A stretch of 64,000 nt of DNA from NCBI RefSeq assembly GCF_049306965.1, contig NC_133199.1, positions 37,416,501 through 37,480,500 on the forward strand, read 5' to 3'. Origin of the DNA: Danio rerio (taxonomy: Eukaryota; Chordata; Actinopteri; Cypriniformes; Danionidae). This document shows positions 1 to 11,339 of this stretch, piece after piece (positions within the stretch are counted from its first letter, which is position 1; each line of letters opens with the position of its first letter). The translations under genes were made by a program, and so were the position numbers. The notes below the pieces were generated by a model. It worked only from the letters and a program-made list of their open reading frames with translations, did no database searches and had not been told where the DNA came from.

Positions 1-1310
1 TTACACCACTGTTGTACCATAAATCATGACCCATTTCACAGTATTTCCATCCCCATTTTCTCAGAGATTTCCGTATAATTCAGAGCAACACATTTTAGAG
101 TAAAAGCAATGATTCAAAAACATCTGAATGCTATTATAAAAGGTAAATAAAGTCATGCTGAGAGCCGTTAACAAATCCATCACAGCTAAATGAAAGCATG
201 CTGAGGCCAAAGCAAGAGTCAATTATTATTAAGATGTGAAGCCATTCCAGCAGTCAATAAAAGCATGTGTTTGCCTAATTACAGGGTGAAAAAAGCATTA
301 ATATGTTCTGGCGAAACAGACGTTTAATAAAAAGCTCTATAAAAGGACACCAATTACTACATAGTGAGTTATACCTAACCAAACATCCAAAAAAAAAAGA
401 AAGAAAGATGCTATATGTGTATTTATTAAAGAAAAACACTGGTTTATTGAGAGCTACAAGTTCATGGCTTGAGATTTCCAAGTATATGAGGTTTATATGG
501 GTTTATAAGACAACAATGTGCTCGTAAATAGCAGTGGGAAATGTTAAAGGTCATGAAAAGTACTACAAAATGCAAGAAAGAAAAAAGGAAAATCAATCTC
601 TGGTCATATGATTAATTATTAGAGCAGGCAGAAAAATAAAGATACTATTAAAGTGGTTTTGACATCCCATTTCCTGCACTTTCCCGCAGGAACTCAGGCA
701 ATAAAAACAATCTAAGTGTGAATTTCCTGCCGCGGGCAACAACAGTCCAAACACGTCCTCAACAGCCGCATGTGAAGGTAAACACTGGCAATCTGCTTTC
801 ATAACACAGAACTATCTGTAATTGTATTGTTATTGTTCATACTGTTGCAAGTATTTATAAATAGAAGCTTTACTTTTACAGTTCTAACTTTCTTATTAGA
901 TATAGTATTAATATAACTGTGAGATATAATATCAAAAATAGGGAATCTAAACTAAATTGTGAGATCTAAATATAGAAGAGTGAGGTATAAACAAGGAATT
1001 GAAAGATATTAGAACAGAAAGATATGCTGCAAAAACATCAATTTGATCTACAAGTATTTTCTGTTTATTTACGGTTGTTAATTGAATTATGGGATGTTGA
1101 TCTCTGATTTGTTGACTTTTGATTTTGAAAAATCAACTAGTTTAACAAAGTGGCTTTTATTAACATTTTAGTTTAAAATAATATAATGTATAAGAAAGAA
1201 TATATATATAGAAATAAGTCTGTAAAATAACAGAAAAAGTTCTGGCAGTTTATTACTAGGTTTTAGCATCCTAATATACAACGCTAACCCAAACAATATA
1301 TCACTAAACT
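1..1310. other. AT-rich non-coding DNA, presumed nrbp2-like intron
   Basis: I see no conserved reading frame, RNA gene or recognisable transposon here. Short open frames exist on both strands but none resembles a known domain. It would lie in the first intron of the minus-strand gene whose first coding exon is at 19051-19170, provided that gene's later exons lie before the window. Confidence 0.4.
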
Positions 1311-2485
1311 AGGGCTGTCAAATGATTTTAACAATTAACGTGATTAATCACACTTTTTTTGTAATTAATCATGATTAATCACGAAACGCCATATTTATTA
1401 CAGAAATAAAAACACAGGCATGTAAGTGCCATTTGAATTTCAAAACAGTCAACGCCAATGACAAACAAAAATGCTTTCCATGTTGGATTCTAAGTGGACT
1501 ACAAACACACACACACACACACACAGGTGAGCAAGGGATCCTTTCAGATTCATCAACACGCACGATCGCGTTCATCAAATTTGCTTAAACTAAGCGTACT
1601 AAAGTATGGCTGTATTTTACAAGCAAGGATTCTGACACAGCAACGTGAAGCAGACGCTTTACACAAGTTGCGTGTAGGGGAAACATGTCAAACTTATGAA
1701 ATGTGAGGGCTCATGGAAGTAGCTTAAAGGCAGAGAATAGGGCTGTCTTTGACAGCTTGCGACTTTATCTGCCACTTTCACTACAGTACATTTACATGGG
1801 CACCAATACTCCGCGTTTATGATGAAGATAATACTGATTAAGAGTCTACCGTTTAAGCAGCGATTTTGATTACCTTAAAGGATCATGTGAGTACCGAAGT
1901 GCTGTGGGGGTTTTTTCCGTTCGCTATGCGGTATCAAATTCCATTAAAACATCCTGAATGAAAATATGCTGAGTGAGAGTGAACTGCTGAACTGCAGTTA
2001 AAGTCTAAAGATTAAAAATTAAGCCCCCCAAATTGCATGAAACTCTGGAGGAAACGCAGGATAGCCTGCTGATGCCACATTAATTGTTTTATACTGAAAC
2101 TTTCCTTCTAAATGTGAGTCCTTGGTCTTATCCAAATTTCTTTGCACGTTAAACACACACAGGGCCGGAGCAAGCTGAACTGGTGCTCTAGGCAAACGGC
2201 AATCATGCCGCCCTCAACCCGAAAGTGACCGGTTTGAGGATGAAAGTAAGGATCGTGAGGGAGGGGTTGGGTGTAGCTGAAGAAAGTGAAGACCGGGCGG
2301 TTCGCTCACTATTCTGCTGCCCAAGGCGCCCGCCTGTCGCCTCTATGCATGCGCCGTCCCTGAACACACGTCGGCCACAACAGGAAATTAAAAAAAATCT
2401 GTAACTGCGTTTTTTGTGTTATTTTTTTTCACCTTAAATATTTAAAATTAATCACGTGCCTTAACGCGCTAATTTTGTCAGCTCT
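1311..2485. mobile_element. Non-autonomous hAT-like element (GGGCTGTCAAATGATT ends)
   Basis: The left end reads AGGGCTGTCAAATGAT and is followed by several GATTAATC motifs. The right end has GATTAATC-like sequence again (AATTAATCACG) and closes with TTTGTCAGCTCT, an imperfect inverted copy of the left end. Flanks ACTAAACT and ACTTTAAACT are similar but not a clean 8-bp duplication. No transposase frame is visible. The GGGCTGTCAAA...GATTAATC end type is common in teleost hAT-derived repeats. An AC dinucleotide run (about 1504-1525) and a younger MITE (2160-2362) lie inside it. Confidence 0.6.
2160..2362. mobile_element. 203-bp hAT-type MITE with 7/8 target-site duplication
   Basis: The element starts CAGGGCCGG and ends CCGTCCCTG, so the termini are short inverted repeats beginning CAGGG. 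Immediately outside are AACACACA (left) and AACACACG (right), an 8-bp target-site duplication with one change, the size made by hAT transposases. It has no coding capacity. It sits inside the larger hAT-like element at 1311-2485, so it is the younger insertion. Confidence 0.75.
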
Positions 2486-2868
2486 ACTTTAAACTATTAA
2501 AAATGTTAATAAAAGTCACTTTTTTTACTTTTCAAGGTTAAAAGTCATTGGGGGAAAAGATCACGGTCCCATAATGCAATTCAGAAGCATAAATAAACAA
2601 GAAGAAAAAAAATATCTGAATCACAAAATATGGAAAACTGCTAATTTACAGATTTTTTTACAATGTAAAAACCTGCATTTGTGGGATATAAACTCTTAAT
2701 TAATATGAGCCCAGAAATGTATCATGCTTTGCTTCTATTTGTAGGCGAGACCTTTTAACATTCTGTCAAGGGTCAACAGATGAAAAATAGCTATTCCTGG
2801 GCAATTCTGGCATATTTTACAATAATGTTGATTAAAGTGCATTGACCGTGTAAACAACTAAACCAAAC

Positions 2869-3239
2869 TAAACTAAACTAGTTCAGTAGTTAGCACTGTC
2901 GCCTTACAGCAAGGAGGTTGCTGGTTCAAGTTCCATTGAAGTTGCATGTTCTCCCCATGTTGGGTTTCCTCTGAAATACCACAACCAGGTCGAATACCAG
3001 CAATACTACAACTGGGTAAAAAAAAAAATTGAAAAGTTGAGGAGAAATTGCTACTTTCTTTTAAAACCCAGGTAAGCAAAATAAGTAAATTTTTGAAAAT
3101 TAATGAATGAACTAAACTAAACTAAACTGAACTGAACTGAACTGAACTGAACTAAACTAAACTGAACTGAACTGAACTGAACTGAACTGAACTAAACTGA
3201 ACTGAACTGAACTGAACTGAACTAAACTAAACTAAAACT
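2869..3239. repeat. ACTAA/ACTGA pentanucleotide array
   Basis: Runs of AACTA and AACTG pentamers occur at about 2862-2880, 3110-3236 and again, more degenerate, at 3405-3530. The tract between 2880 and 3080 is a SINE fragment inserted in the array. The two pentamer variants form alternating blocks (at least three of each), which suggests slippage within an array already carrying both variants. Confidence 0.85.
2879..3080 (+). mobile_element. DANA SINE, degenerate fragment
   Basis: The stretch CAGTAGTTAGCACTGTCGCC, then CAGCAAGGAGG and GCTGGTTCAAG, matches the tRNA-derived head of the danio DANA SINE. It is followed by GCATGTTCTCCCC from the SINE body. Several internal blocks are missing and the tail is not recognisable. 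It lies inside the pentamer array. Confidence 0.7.
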
Positions 3240-3700
3240 ATGGTGACATTTCAAAGCATACGATAACAAAACATCTATCTAATGCAAAGATTTCCATTTC
3301 TATGTGTTCTGGATGTTTTAGCCCTTATAAATCTGTACAGCTTTAAGAAAAAACTCGCTGGGTTTAAATCGGTGCTGGCAATGCTGAGTATAGATGTTTA
3401 AATCCCTAACTAAACTAAAATAAACTAAACTAAACAAGAACAAAACGAAAAAGAAAACAAAAACTAAACATAAATGTAAACATAAACGAAAACTAAATTA
3501 AACGAAAACTAAACTAAACTAAAACTATGGTAACATTTCAAAGCATACGATAACTAAACGACTAATGCAAAGCTTTCCATTTCTCTGTGTTCTGGATGTT
3601 TTAGCCCTTATAAACCTGTACAGCTTTGAGAAAAAACTCACTGGGTTTAAATCCCTGCTGGCAATGCTGAATAGAGATGTTTAAATCGCTTTCTTCAATA
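3237..3700. repeat. Tandem duplication of a ~165-bp block (3237-3405 and 3525-3690)
   Basis: Both copies run from GACATTTCAAAGCATACGATAA (first copy) or the matching AACATTTCAAAGCATACGATAA through the GTTCTGGATGTTTTAGCCC motif to GCTGGGTTTAAATC or ACTGGGTTTAAATC, with a handful of differences. Degenerate AAACTAAACT pentamers separate them, so the array and the block appear to have been duplicated together. No coding or transposon signal is visible. Confidence 0.75.
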
Positions 3701-4187
3701 CCATTAGTGCAGGGATACAGTGGGCTGTTCCTTTAATTAACACAAGCCGAGTGCTTGTTCAGCAGACAGATCCAGAGGGATTTTAGCTTATTGTGTGTGT
3801 TGGAGTTTTATGACTGATCTTGACCCCACAACATTCATCACCAACTCCCATTTGAATACAGCACAATGAAACTCGCCAAGAATTAACCAGTGCCTTTTAA
3901 ATGAAAACAATATTGTAAAAAGAACACAGGGTTCAAAATCAATGCACGTCAGATGTTTGTTTTAATATCTAAACCTACAAATAAAACTTTTATAGACTAT
4001 TTTCAGACACTCAAAGCATTCTTTTATAGAAATAATTCACCAATTAATTTTAAAATGATGTCACTATTTATAAAGCTCAGAAAAGTTTGTTTCCACCAAC
4101 TGTTGAACAGATAATGCTGTTGAATATATATTTTTATATTATAGTTAAAGTTTTATTTTATTTATTAATGGCCATATAGGGTTAGTT
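3701..4187. other. Unassigned intronic DNA
   Basis: I see no gene, transposon ends or structured repeat in this stretch. Confidence 0.4.
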
Positions 4188-4318
4188 CTTCATTCATTCA
4201 TTTGCTTTTCGGCTTAGTCCCTTTATTAATTTGGGGTCGCCACAGCGGAATGAACCGCCAACTTCTCCAGCACGTTTTATGCAGCGAATGCCTTTCTAGC
4301 TGCAACCCATCACTGGGA
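4188..4318 (-). mobile_element. DANA SINE 3' fragment
   Basis: Read on the minus strand this is the 3' part of DANA. The plus strand shows the tail block TTCATTCATTTGC, then GGCTTAGTCCCTTTATTAAT, GGGGTCGCCACAGCGGAATG and the segment ending near the CACTGGGAAA motif. The tRNA-like head is missing, as expected for a 5'-truncated retrotransposed copy. Confidence 0.85.
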
Positions 4319-4599
4319 AATGTAGAAATAGTTGTATTTCAGTTAAATTAAATATATTTATAATGACTTTTCTTTGTCAAAGCTGAAGCAAAACAAATGT
4401 AATTTTTTTTCACGTTTTATTTTATTTTATTTCATTTATTTAAATGCAGACAGAACTTACAAAGTGCTAGTAAATTTTTACAATACATTATAAAAACGAT
4501 GTCAGGAAACCACTGATATATGTGCACCCCAAATTAAAATAACATTTACATTTAAAAATAAAATTAAAGAAAATACTTTTTTTTCTGATAGAAAAACAC

Positions 4600-6021
4600 C
4601 ATTCATTCATTTACTTTCTTTTCGACTTTGTCCCTTTATTAATCTGGGGTTGCCATAGCGGAATGAACCGCCAACTTATCCAGCATATGTTTGACGCAGC
4701 GGATGCCCTTCCAGCCAAAACCCAACACTGGAAAACACCCATACACACTTGCGCTCACACACATACACTACGGCCAATTTAGTTCATTCAGTTCACCTGT
4801 ACCGCATGTCTTTGGACTGTGGTGGAAACCGGAGCACTAGGGTTGTAACGGTATGAATTTTTTACGGTATGATAATCGTCTAAAACAATACCACGGTTTG
4901 ACGGTTTCGCGGTATACGGTATGTTACAAATGTTACAAAATAATAGAACAGTGAAGCAAATTTGACTTTTTCCAAATGATATATTTTCAGTTACTATAAA
5001 CAACACCACTTACAATGAACAAATAAAAAAATAAGAAAATAATAAATAATGTGTCAAAGTCCAAATAAAGTCCAAATAAACATGGTGCAAATCCTCAGTA
5101 AAAAAATTGATATAAATATTTACTATACTATAAATAGTTACATAACGAAACTAGATTCAATATGGAACATCCTGTGCCAGCATGGATATGGTTGTCTGTG
5201 GATATGGATTTGGATATGGTTGTCTGCAATAACCCTAACCCAGACAAACAGCTGCACCTTCATTTGCGTCTTTTGAAAACAGCAAGAGCAGCAGTTCGTC
5301 TTTGCTGTGTCACTGTTTTGTCATGTTTCTGTGCTGCTGTGCATGCAAAAGTACTTAGTATGAGAATTATTTCATGCAAAACTTTTTTTTTTGCGTTTTA
5401 TTTAGCCGCGCATAAATGTATGCCTATCTCTCATTCTGTGTTGTTCAAAAAGCTCGTTTTTGGTCCACAAACAAAAGCGAAACCTATGCTTATTGGTTGT
5501 GATATAGCGAGTTTGAACCAATCTGGGCATGGAGGAGGGATAATGCATCAATGTATCATGTCTGGTTTGTCCGGAGACACAGTGACGAGCGTTTCTTTGT
5601 CAAATCAGCGTTGTCAAATTTTGATGACGTAACCGCACTGATTCCGGAGCCTCCGGAGCCGCGAATGTTATGTGATACAGCACTGGAAAGCTGAGATTCT
5701 CTTCTTTATGCCAATCTTTGAATTGTATGAATCGGATCAGCGGATCAAAAGTTATTAAACATTTAAGAGCAATACTTATTTTTACTTATTGTCTCTGTCT
5801 TTAAGGGTTAAAACCGTTGATATGCAATTGTTCATGGTATGATAATCGTGCACGTTCAAATCGTGGTAGACCGTCATACCGGTATATTGTTACAACCCTA
5901 CGGAGCACACAGAGAAAACTCACATGAACAAGGGGAGAACATGCAAACTCCACACAGAAATGTAAACTGCTCCAGCTGGGACTCGAATCAGCGACCTTCT
6001 TGCTGTGAGGCGACCATTTAG
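4600..6021 (-). mobile_element. DANA SINE split by a hAT-like insertion
   Basis: The SINE body starts at about 4600 (CATTCATTTAC, then the CCCTTTATTAATCTGGGGTTG block). It reaches GGAAACCGGAGCAC at 4837 and resumes at 5901 with the duplicated CGGAGCAC. It then runs through ACATGCAAACTCCACACAG and the tRNA-derived part to about 6020. The 1063-bp insert at 4838-5900 is therefore younger than the SINE. Confidence 0.85.
4838..5900. mobile_element. 1063-bp hAT-type element, TAGGGTTGTAACGG ends
   Basis: The termini are TAGGGTTGTAACGGTATGA and a matching inverted end that closes with GTTACAACCCTA. The flanking 8 bp, CGGAGCAC, are identical on both sides, a hAT-type target duplication in a DANA SINE. 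The terminal ~60 bp on each side (GTATGATAATCGT..., with GGTATACGG or CCGGTATA) are inverted copies. A 156-codon open frame inside (5162-5632) has no recognisable transposase motif, so the element is probably non-autonomous. A second copy lies at 6560-7534. Confidence 0.85.
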
Positions 6022-6559
6022 CGTTTTATTTAGTCATATTTTACGTTGGACCTGTCATTTTTGAAGTGTTTTATATTTCTTTAATACTTATTTTATATTT
6101 CTACATTCGTAATTGCCCAGAAATTCTAAATAAAGTGAGAAAAAAATAATCACATATTGAACGAATGACTAAATTATACTGTCAATATAAACTATAACTT
6201 GATTGAATTTACAAAAAAGTACTATATTGTTATAAATTTATATCATTAACAGGACATGGGATGACTTATATCATGATGTGAGACATTTAGAGGCCTATCA
6301 CACATGATATCTGCTGCATCTGTAATCTATCAATACTAACAGAGTCCTGCTGCCACACTAAGTATCCGCTCATGGCCGATTACTGCTCTAAACAGAATAA
6401 TGAGAACGCCTGAATGGAGCAGACGAGATAATGCAGTATCAGAGCATCTAAAGTGCTGCTGCATTAGTGTTTTCAGTGAGCTTCCAACACCACTGACACA
6501 CTCTTCTTGCTTCAAACTAGTCCAACGAGGTCTAAACCGTGCAGGTATTTGTTCTGTAA
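6022..6559. other. Unassigned intronic DNA
   Basis: No gene or clear transposon is seen. The second half (about 6330-6550) is less AT-rich than its surroundings and contains no splice-flanked conserved frame that I can recognise. Confidence 0.35.
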
Positions 6560-7534
6560 TAGGGTTGTAACGGTATGAATTTTTCACGGTATGATAATCG
6601 TCTAAAACAATACCACGGTTTGACGCTTTCGCGGTATACGGTATGTTACAAAATAATAGAACAGTGAAGCAAATTTGACTTTTTCCAAATAATATATTTT
6701 TAGTTACTATAAACAACACCACTTACAATGAACAAATAAAAATAAAAAAATAATAAATAATGTGTCAAAGTCCAAATAAACATGGTGCAAATCCTCAGTA
6801 AAAAATAGATATAAAAATTTACTATACTATAAATAGTTACATAACGAAACTAGATTCAATATGGAACATCCCTAGATTTTATGTGCCAGCAAGGATATGG
6901 TTGTCTATGGATTTGGATATGGTTGTCTGCAATGCAGACAAACAGCTGCATCTTCATTTGCGTCTTTTGAAAATAGCAAGAGCAGCAGTTCGTCTTTGCT
7001 GTGTCACTGTTTTGTCATGTTTCTGTGCTGCTGTGCATGCAAAAGTACTTAGTATGAGAATTATTTCATGCAAAACTTTTTTTTTGCGTTTTATTTAGCC
7101 GCGCATAAATGTATGCCTTTCTCTCATTCCGTGTTGTTCAAAAAGCTTGGTCCACAAACAAAAGCGAAACCTATGCTTATTGGTTGTGATATAGCGAGTT
7201 TGAACCAATCTGGGCATGGAGGAGGGATAATGCATCAATGTATCATGTCTGATTTGTTCGGAGACACAGTGAAGCCTGTGAAAGTCCGCGAATGTTATGT
7301 GATACAGCACTGGAAAGCTGAGATCCTCTTCTTTATGCCAATCTTTGAATTGTATGAATCGGATCAGCGGATCAAAAGTTATTAAACATTTAAGAGCAAT
7401 ACTTATTTTTAGCCGCGGGCGGCTGTCTCGGTCTTTAAGGGTTAAAACCGTTGATATGCAATTGTTCATGGTATGATAATCGTGCACGTTCAAATCGTGG
7501 TAAACCGTCATACCGGTATATTGTTACAACCCTA
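6560..7534. mobile_element. 975-bp hAT-type element, second TAGGGTTGTAACGG copy
   Basis: It has the same termini as the copy at 4838-5900 and lies in the same orientation. The flanks TTCTGTAA and ATCTGTAA give a 7-of-8 target-site duplication. Internal sequence is nearly collinear with the first copy, with small deletions and a short insertion. The conserved interior includes TTTAGCCGCGCATAAATGTA and the motif GGTTGTGATATAGCGAG. No intact transposase frame is present. Confidence 0.85.
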
Positions 7535-7599
7535 ATCTGTAATTGTGGTGGATAGACAATATTCGATATTAGATCCGGTTAAAAACGCCTTTGAGATCT

Positions 7600-8560
7600 T
7601 CTTCACGGCCGGGTGTAGATTTAATTGGGTCACTGGATAAAGGTAGTGTGGATAAAGGGGCAGTGTTTCTGGACCTAAAGAAAGCCTTTGACACGGTTAA
7701 TCACAGTCTCTAACTAAATAAATTTTGCAAGTTTAAAATCTCAGCAGAGGCCTTACAGTGGTTTGGGTCTTAATTAGTTGGGAGACAGCAATGTGGGAGG
7801 GTCACACATCCAACAATATGGGCAGCCTGATCTCACGAGGAAACATACGTATTTTTCGTTTGTCAGTTTGTCAGTGGCTAGTTCAGTCGTACGAAAATGT
7901 CCGATTTTAAAAAGGAGGCACCCAACCCCAACATTGGGTGATGAGCAAATCGTACTAAATTGTACGAATTAGATCGTACGAATTCATACGAATTAGCCAC
8001 TGAATTAAAAAGTTACGAATTGCTGTAAGATTGCGTTGATATGAGTACCTCAGGGATCTGTTCCTGGCCCATTGTTTTTTACAATGTACAGGGGTTAACT
8101 GCCAGTTATATATGCAGATAACACTGTCATCTATGTGTCTGCTAAAACACCTTGCCGGGCAGGTGAGCAACTGACCCTTTACAACTTATTTCAAGATGGC
8201 TTGAGCTGTCTCATTTAACGTTAAATGTCAAGAAAACTACATGCTTGTGCTTGTGCATAAAAAAACAGACCTGTAAAAGATACATTTGAGGTGCTGATTA
8301 AAAATAAAGTTATTGAAGAACTGGCTTGGCATAACTCTAGACATTAATTTAAAACTTGATAGTCATGTTAAAAATATAAGTAGGCTAAGCCAAGTCTAAA
8401 CAGTTTTTTTAGTTTAGATTTTTAACATATCAAACTGCAAAATTATACATGCACACGATGATATTCTCTCACTTGGCGTATTGCATTACATCTTGATCAC
8501 AAGCTTCTTTAACTATTTTGAAGCCTATTGACTCTATATGAACAAGCAGTTAAAATTATG
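7600..8560 (+). mobile_element. LINE reverse-transcriptase fragment (L2/CR1-like), broken
   Basis: Translation of the plus strand near 7640-7710 gives GAVFLDLKKAFDTVNH, a LINE reverse-transcriptase core motif. After an insertion, 8046-8130 gives PQGSVPGPLFF and VIYADNTVIYVSA, the PQGS and YADD-type motifs of the same domain. Stops and frameshifts interrupt the frame, so this is a dead 5'- and 3'-truncated copy. The clade is judged by motif style only. Confidence 0.8.
7802..8042. mobile_element. Short DNA-transposon-like insertion inside the LINE
   Basis: The sequence begins CAGCCTGATCTCACGAGG and contains several ACGAATT and GTACGAATT repeats. It interrupts the reverse-transcriptase frame between the FDTVNH and PQGS motifs. 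Elements with CCTGATCTCACG ends and internal TACGAATTC motifs are frequent in zebrafish. The right terminus is not clear, so the end coordinate is approximate. Confidence 0.5.
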
Positions 8561-8705
8561 GACATAAAGCCTATGAAATAGCATCATTGTGAGGTTTTAT
8601 GTAAACATAACCTTTTTAGTTTATGTAAATTGTGTGTTTGTAAACATGTATTTTTATTTTATTATTTTATTATTATTGTTTTTATTTTTTTATTATTATA
8701 AATTT

Positions 8706-9079
8706 TTTCATTCATTCACTTTCCTTTCCGGCTTAGTCCCTTTATTCATCGGGGGTCGCCACAGTGGAATGAACCGCCAACTTATCCACCACGTGTTTTA
8801 CACAGCGGAAGCCCTTCCAGCTGCAACCCAGTACTTGGAAACACTCACACACTCTCACATTCACACAAATACACTACAGCCAATTAAGTTTATTCAATTC
8901 ACCTACAGCGCTCGTCTTTGGACTGTGGGGGAAACCGGAGCACCCGGAGGAAACGCACACCAACACGAGGAGAACATGCAAACTCCACACAGAAATGTTT
9001 ACTGGTCCAGCCAGAACTCGTACCATCGACCTTCTTGCTGTGAGGCAACAGTGCTAACCAATTAGCCACCGTGCTGCCT
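8706..9079 (-). mobile_element. DANA SINE, near full length
   Basis: This is the most complete DANA copy in the window, on the minus strand. The plus strand shows the tail (TTCATTCATTCAC), GGCTTAGTCCCTTTATTCAT and GGGTCGCCACAGTGGAATG, then CTTTGGACTGTGGGGGAAACC and ACATGCAAACTCCACACAG. It ends with the tRNA-like head (TTCTTGCTGTGAGGC, AGCCACCGTGC). A 158-codon open frame over it is a chance frame of the SINE. Confidence 0.9.
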
Positions 9080-9860
9080 ATTTGTTGTAATGATGATTTG
9101 ATTTACGTGATTTATGTTTCGCACTTTTAAACTTCCATTAACTGAGCATTTTCATGGTATATTGTGTGACTTTTCAAGCTGCAAATGCTTTTAGTGCACT
9201 AATTTTGAAATTGAGACAGTATTTTAAATGTTTGACTCCCTGAACAGTGCACTGACTACTGAACAGGAGACTGAGATGCACCCTGATTGAGATGCACTCT
9301 TAGTTTCTCTTGATGCTATCGAATAAAATGCAGTTAATCAAGTGTGCAGGACTCTTTCCAAGAGAGCAGGACAAATTTCCTGTTTCTTGTTGAAAGAGGA
9401 AATTTCTTTCTTTTTTTTCAACATGATTTCTTGACCAGCATCTGGAGTTCAAAGTTAAATAAATCAAGTGGGCTTTAGATAAGTAATGTAATATCAGTTG
9501 ATGCATCTGTAAACCTGCTGTGAGGAGAAAACCAGACAAGCAGATTACTTCGAGAAAGCGGTAATAAAGCTACAGTGCAAAGCTAAAGGGAAGCCTGGTA
9601 TAATGAAGCTGGCTGTTTCAAAGAGTCACCTTTCTCTCCCACTTGCCAATAAAAAGAAAAACAGCACTCGTGAGGGTCAAACATGTCTTGCACAAATAAT
9701 GATAAAGTGTGTGAGGTTGTGGTAACCTGCAAGCTCTTGTTATCAACACTGAACTTTACTGTCTGAAGTGACAAAGAGATAAAAGACACTGAATTTATTT
9801 TGAAAAAGTAATGAGACAAACCTCTTTTATTATTATTTTATTAATTAGATTATATGTATA
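9080..9860. other. Unassigned intronic DNA
   Basis: I see no gene or transposon. Two short minus-strand open frames (9300-9539, 9583-9819) have no recognisable domain. Confidence 0.35.
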
Positions 9861-10940
9861 CACTCACTGGCCACTTTATTAGGCAGGGTTCAACAATAAG
9901 GTCTGCCCGGTGGTCCAGTAGGGACCCCTGTCGCCCAGTAACGATGAGCACAGCGAAAAGATGGCAACTTGGCGGCAACATCAAACTATAAAGCTAAAAG
10001 AAAACGTCTATTTCTAAAGTCATGGAAGCAGACAATTACACGGGTACAAAATTAAGAAAATGAAAAAAGAAGAAAGAAAAATAAGTTTTAAAAAAAAGTT
10101 AAAAAAAGCAATTTTTATAAAAATAATTTAGAATTACAATAAAAAACCAGCACATTTTCCATACTGCATAAAATCTTGAATGTTAGGTTTATTGGGTACC
10201 TTACTAGTACCCCTTTTATCCTTCAGAACTGCATTATTCCTTCGTGGCATAGATTCAACAAGGTACTAAAAATATTCCTCAAAGATTTTACTCAATATTG
10301 ACATGATAGCATCACACAGTTGCTGCAGCTGCACATACCCGTTCCACCACATCCCAAAAGCACTCTATTGGATTGCGATCTGGTGACTGTGGAGGCCATT
10401 TGATTATAGTGAACTCATTGTCATGTTCAAGAAACCAGTCTGAGATGATCTGCGCTTTGAGACATGCCGTGTTAACTTGCTGAAGTAGCCATCAGAAGGG
10501 CATGCTCAACAACAATACTCAGGTAGGCTGTGGAGTTAACACTATGCTCAATTGGTACTAATCGGCCCAAAGTGCACCAAGAAAACATCCCCCACACCAT
10601 TATACCACCACCAGCACCCAAAACTGATACAAGAAAGGGTGGATCCATGCTTTCATATTGTTAACGTCAAATTCTGACCCTACCATCTGAATGTCGCAGC
10701 AGAATTTGAGTTTTTCCAATCTTCTGTTGTCCAAATTTGAATGGAATTGGTTGGAATTGTAGCCTCAGTTTCCTAGCTCACAGGAGTGGCGCCCAGTGTG
10801 GTCTTCTGCTGCTGTAGCCCATCTGCCTCAAGGTTGGATGTGTTGTGCATTCAGAGATGCTCATCTTCATACCTCGTTTGTAAGAGTTTTGCATTAACGA
10901 GCAGTTGGACAGGTGTACCTAATAAAGTGGCCCGTGAGCG
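9861..10940 (-). mobile_element. Tc1/mariner-like element, decayed
   Basis: The ends CACTCACTGGCCACTTTATT and AATAAAGTGGCCCGTGAGCG are inverted copies with TA just outside. Read on the minus strand, 10330-10430 gives WPPQSPDRNPIE followed by a WDVVER-like stretch, the C-terminal catalytic region of Tc1-type DDE transposases (PDxNPIE). The N-terminal helix-turn-helix half is largely deleted and the frame is broken, so it is inactive. A shorter relative lies at 26750-27130. Confidence 0.8.
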
Positions 10941-11339
10941 TATATATTAGCCTTCCTGAGATATTGCAATCCCTTTTAGCAAAGCAAGGTAATTTTCACA
11001 ATATTTCACAACAGTTGTTTCAAGCATGTTCAAGGTCAATATTATTAGCCCCCCTGGGAAATCTTGTTTTTTGATTGGCTACTAAATAAACCACTGTTGT
11101 CCAATGACTTGCCTAAAATTGTTATTATTAGTAGTAGTAGTAATAATAGTGGTAATAGTGGTATATTGAAAATATTATATAGGTTGAAATGGGATATCAA
11201 CTAAATACATTATTATATATATTTTTTGTAGCTAAAGCCTTAATAAACTAAAATTACTAAACAATAATTAATAAAATAATCACTTACCATGTTACTATGG
11301 TATAGGTAGGCAAAAAAAATCAGTTAGTCATATATAGAT
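10941..11339. other. Intronic DNA with a MITE scrap
   Basis: The piece ATTATTAGCCCCCCTGGGAAAT and the nearby AATGACTTGCCTAA resemble the MITE family at 21581-22086, but most of that element is missing. A short TAG/TAA trinucleotide-rich run follows at about 11130-11165. Nothing else is seen. Confidence 0.4.

Noticed and set aside
5162-5632. 156-codon plus-strand open frame
   Set aside because: It lies wholly inside a hAT-type element, has no recognisable motif, and the same region in the second copy (6883-7385) is broken into other frames.
8589-9065. 158-codon plus-strand open frame
   Set aside because: It runs antisense through an AT-rich leader and a DANA SINE; the translation is SINE sequence, not a protein domain.
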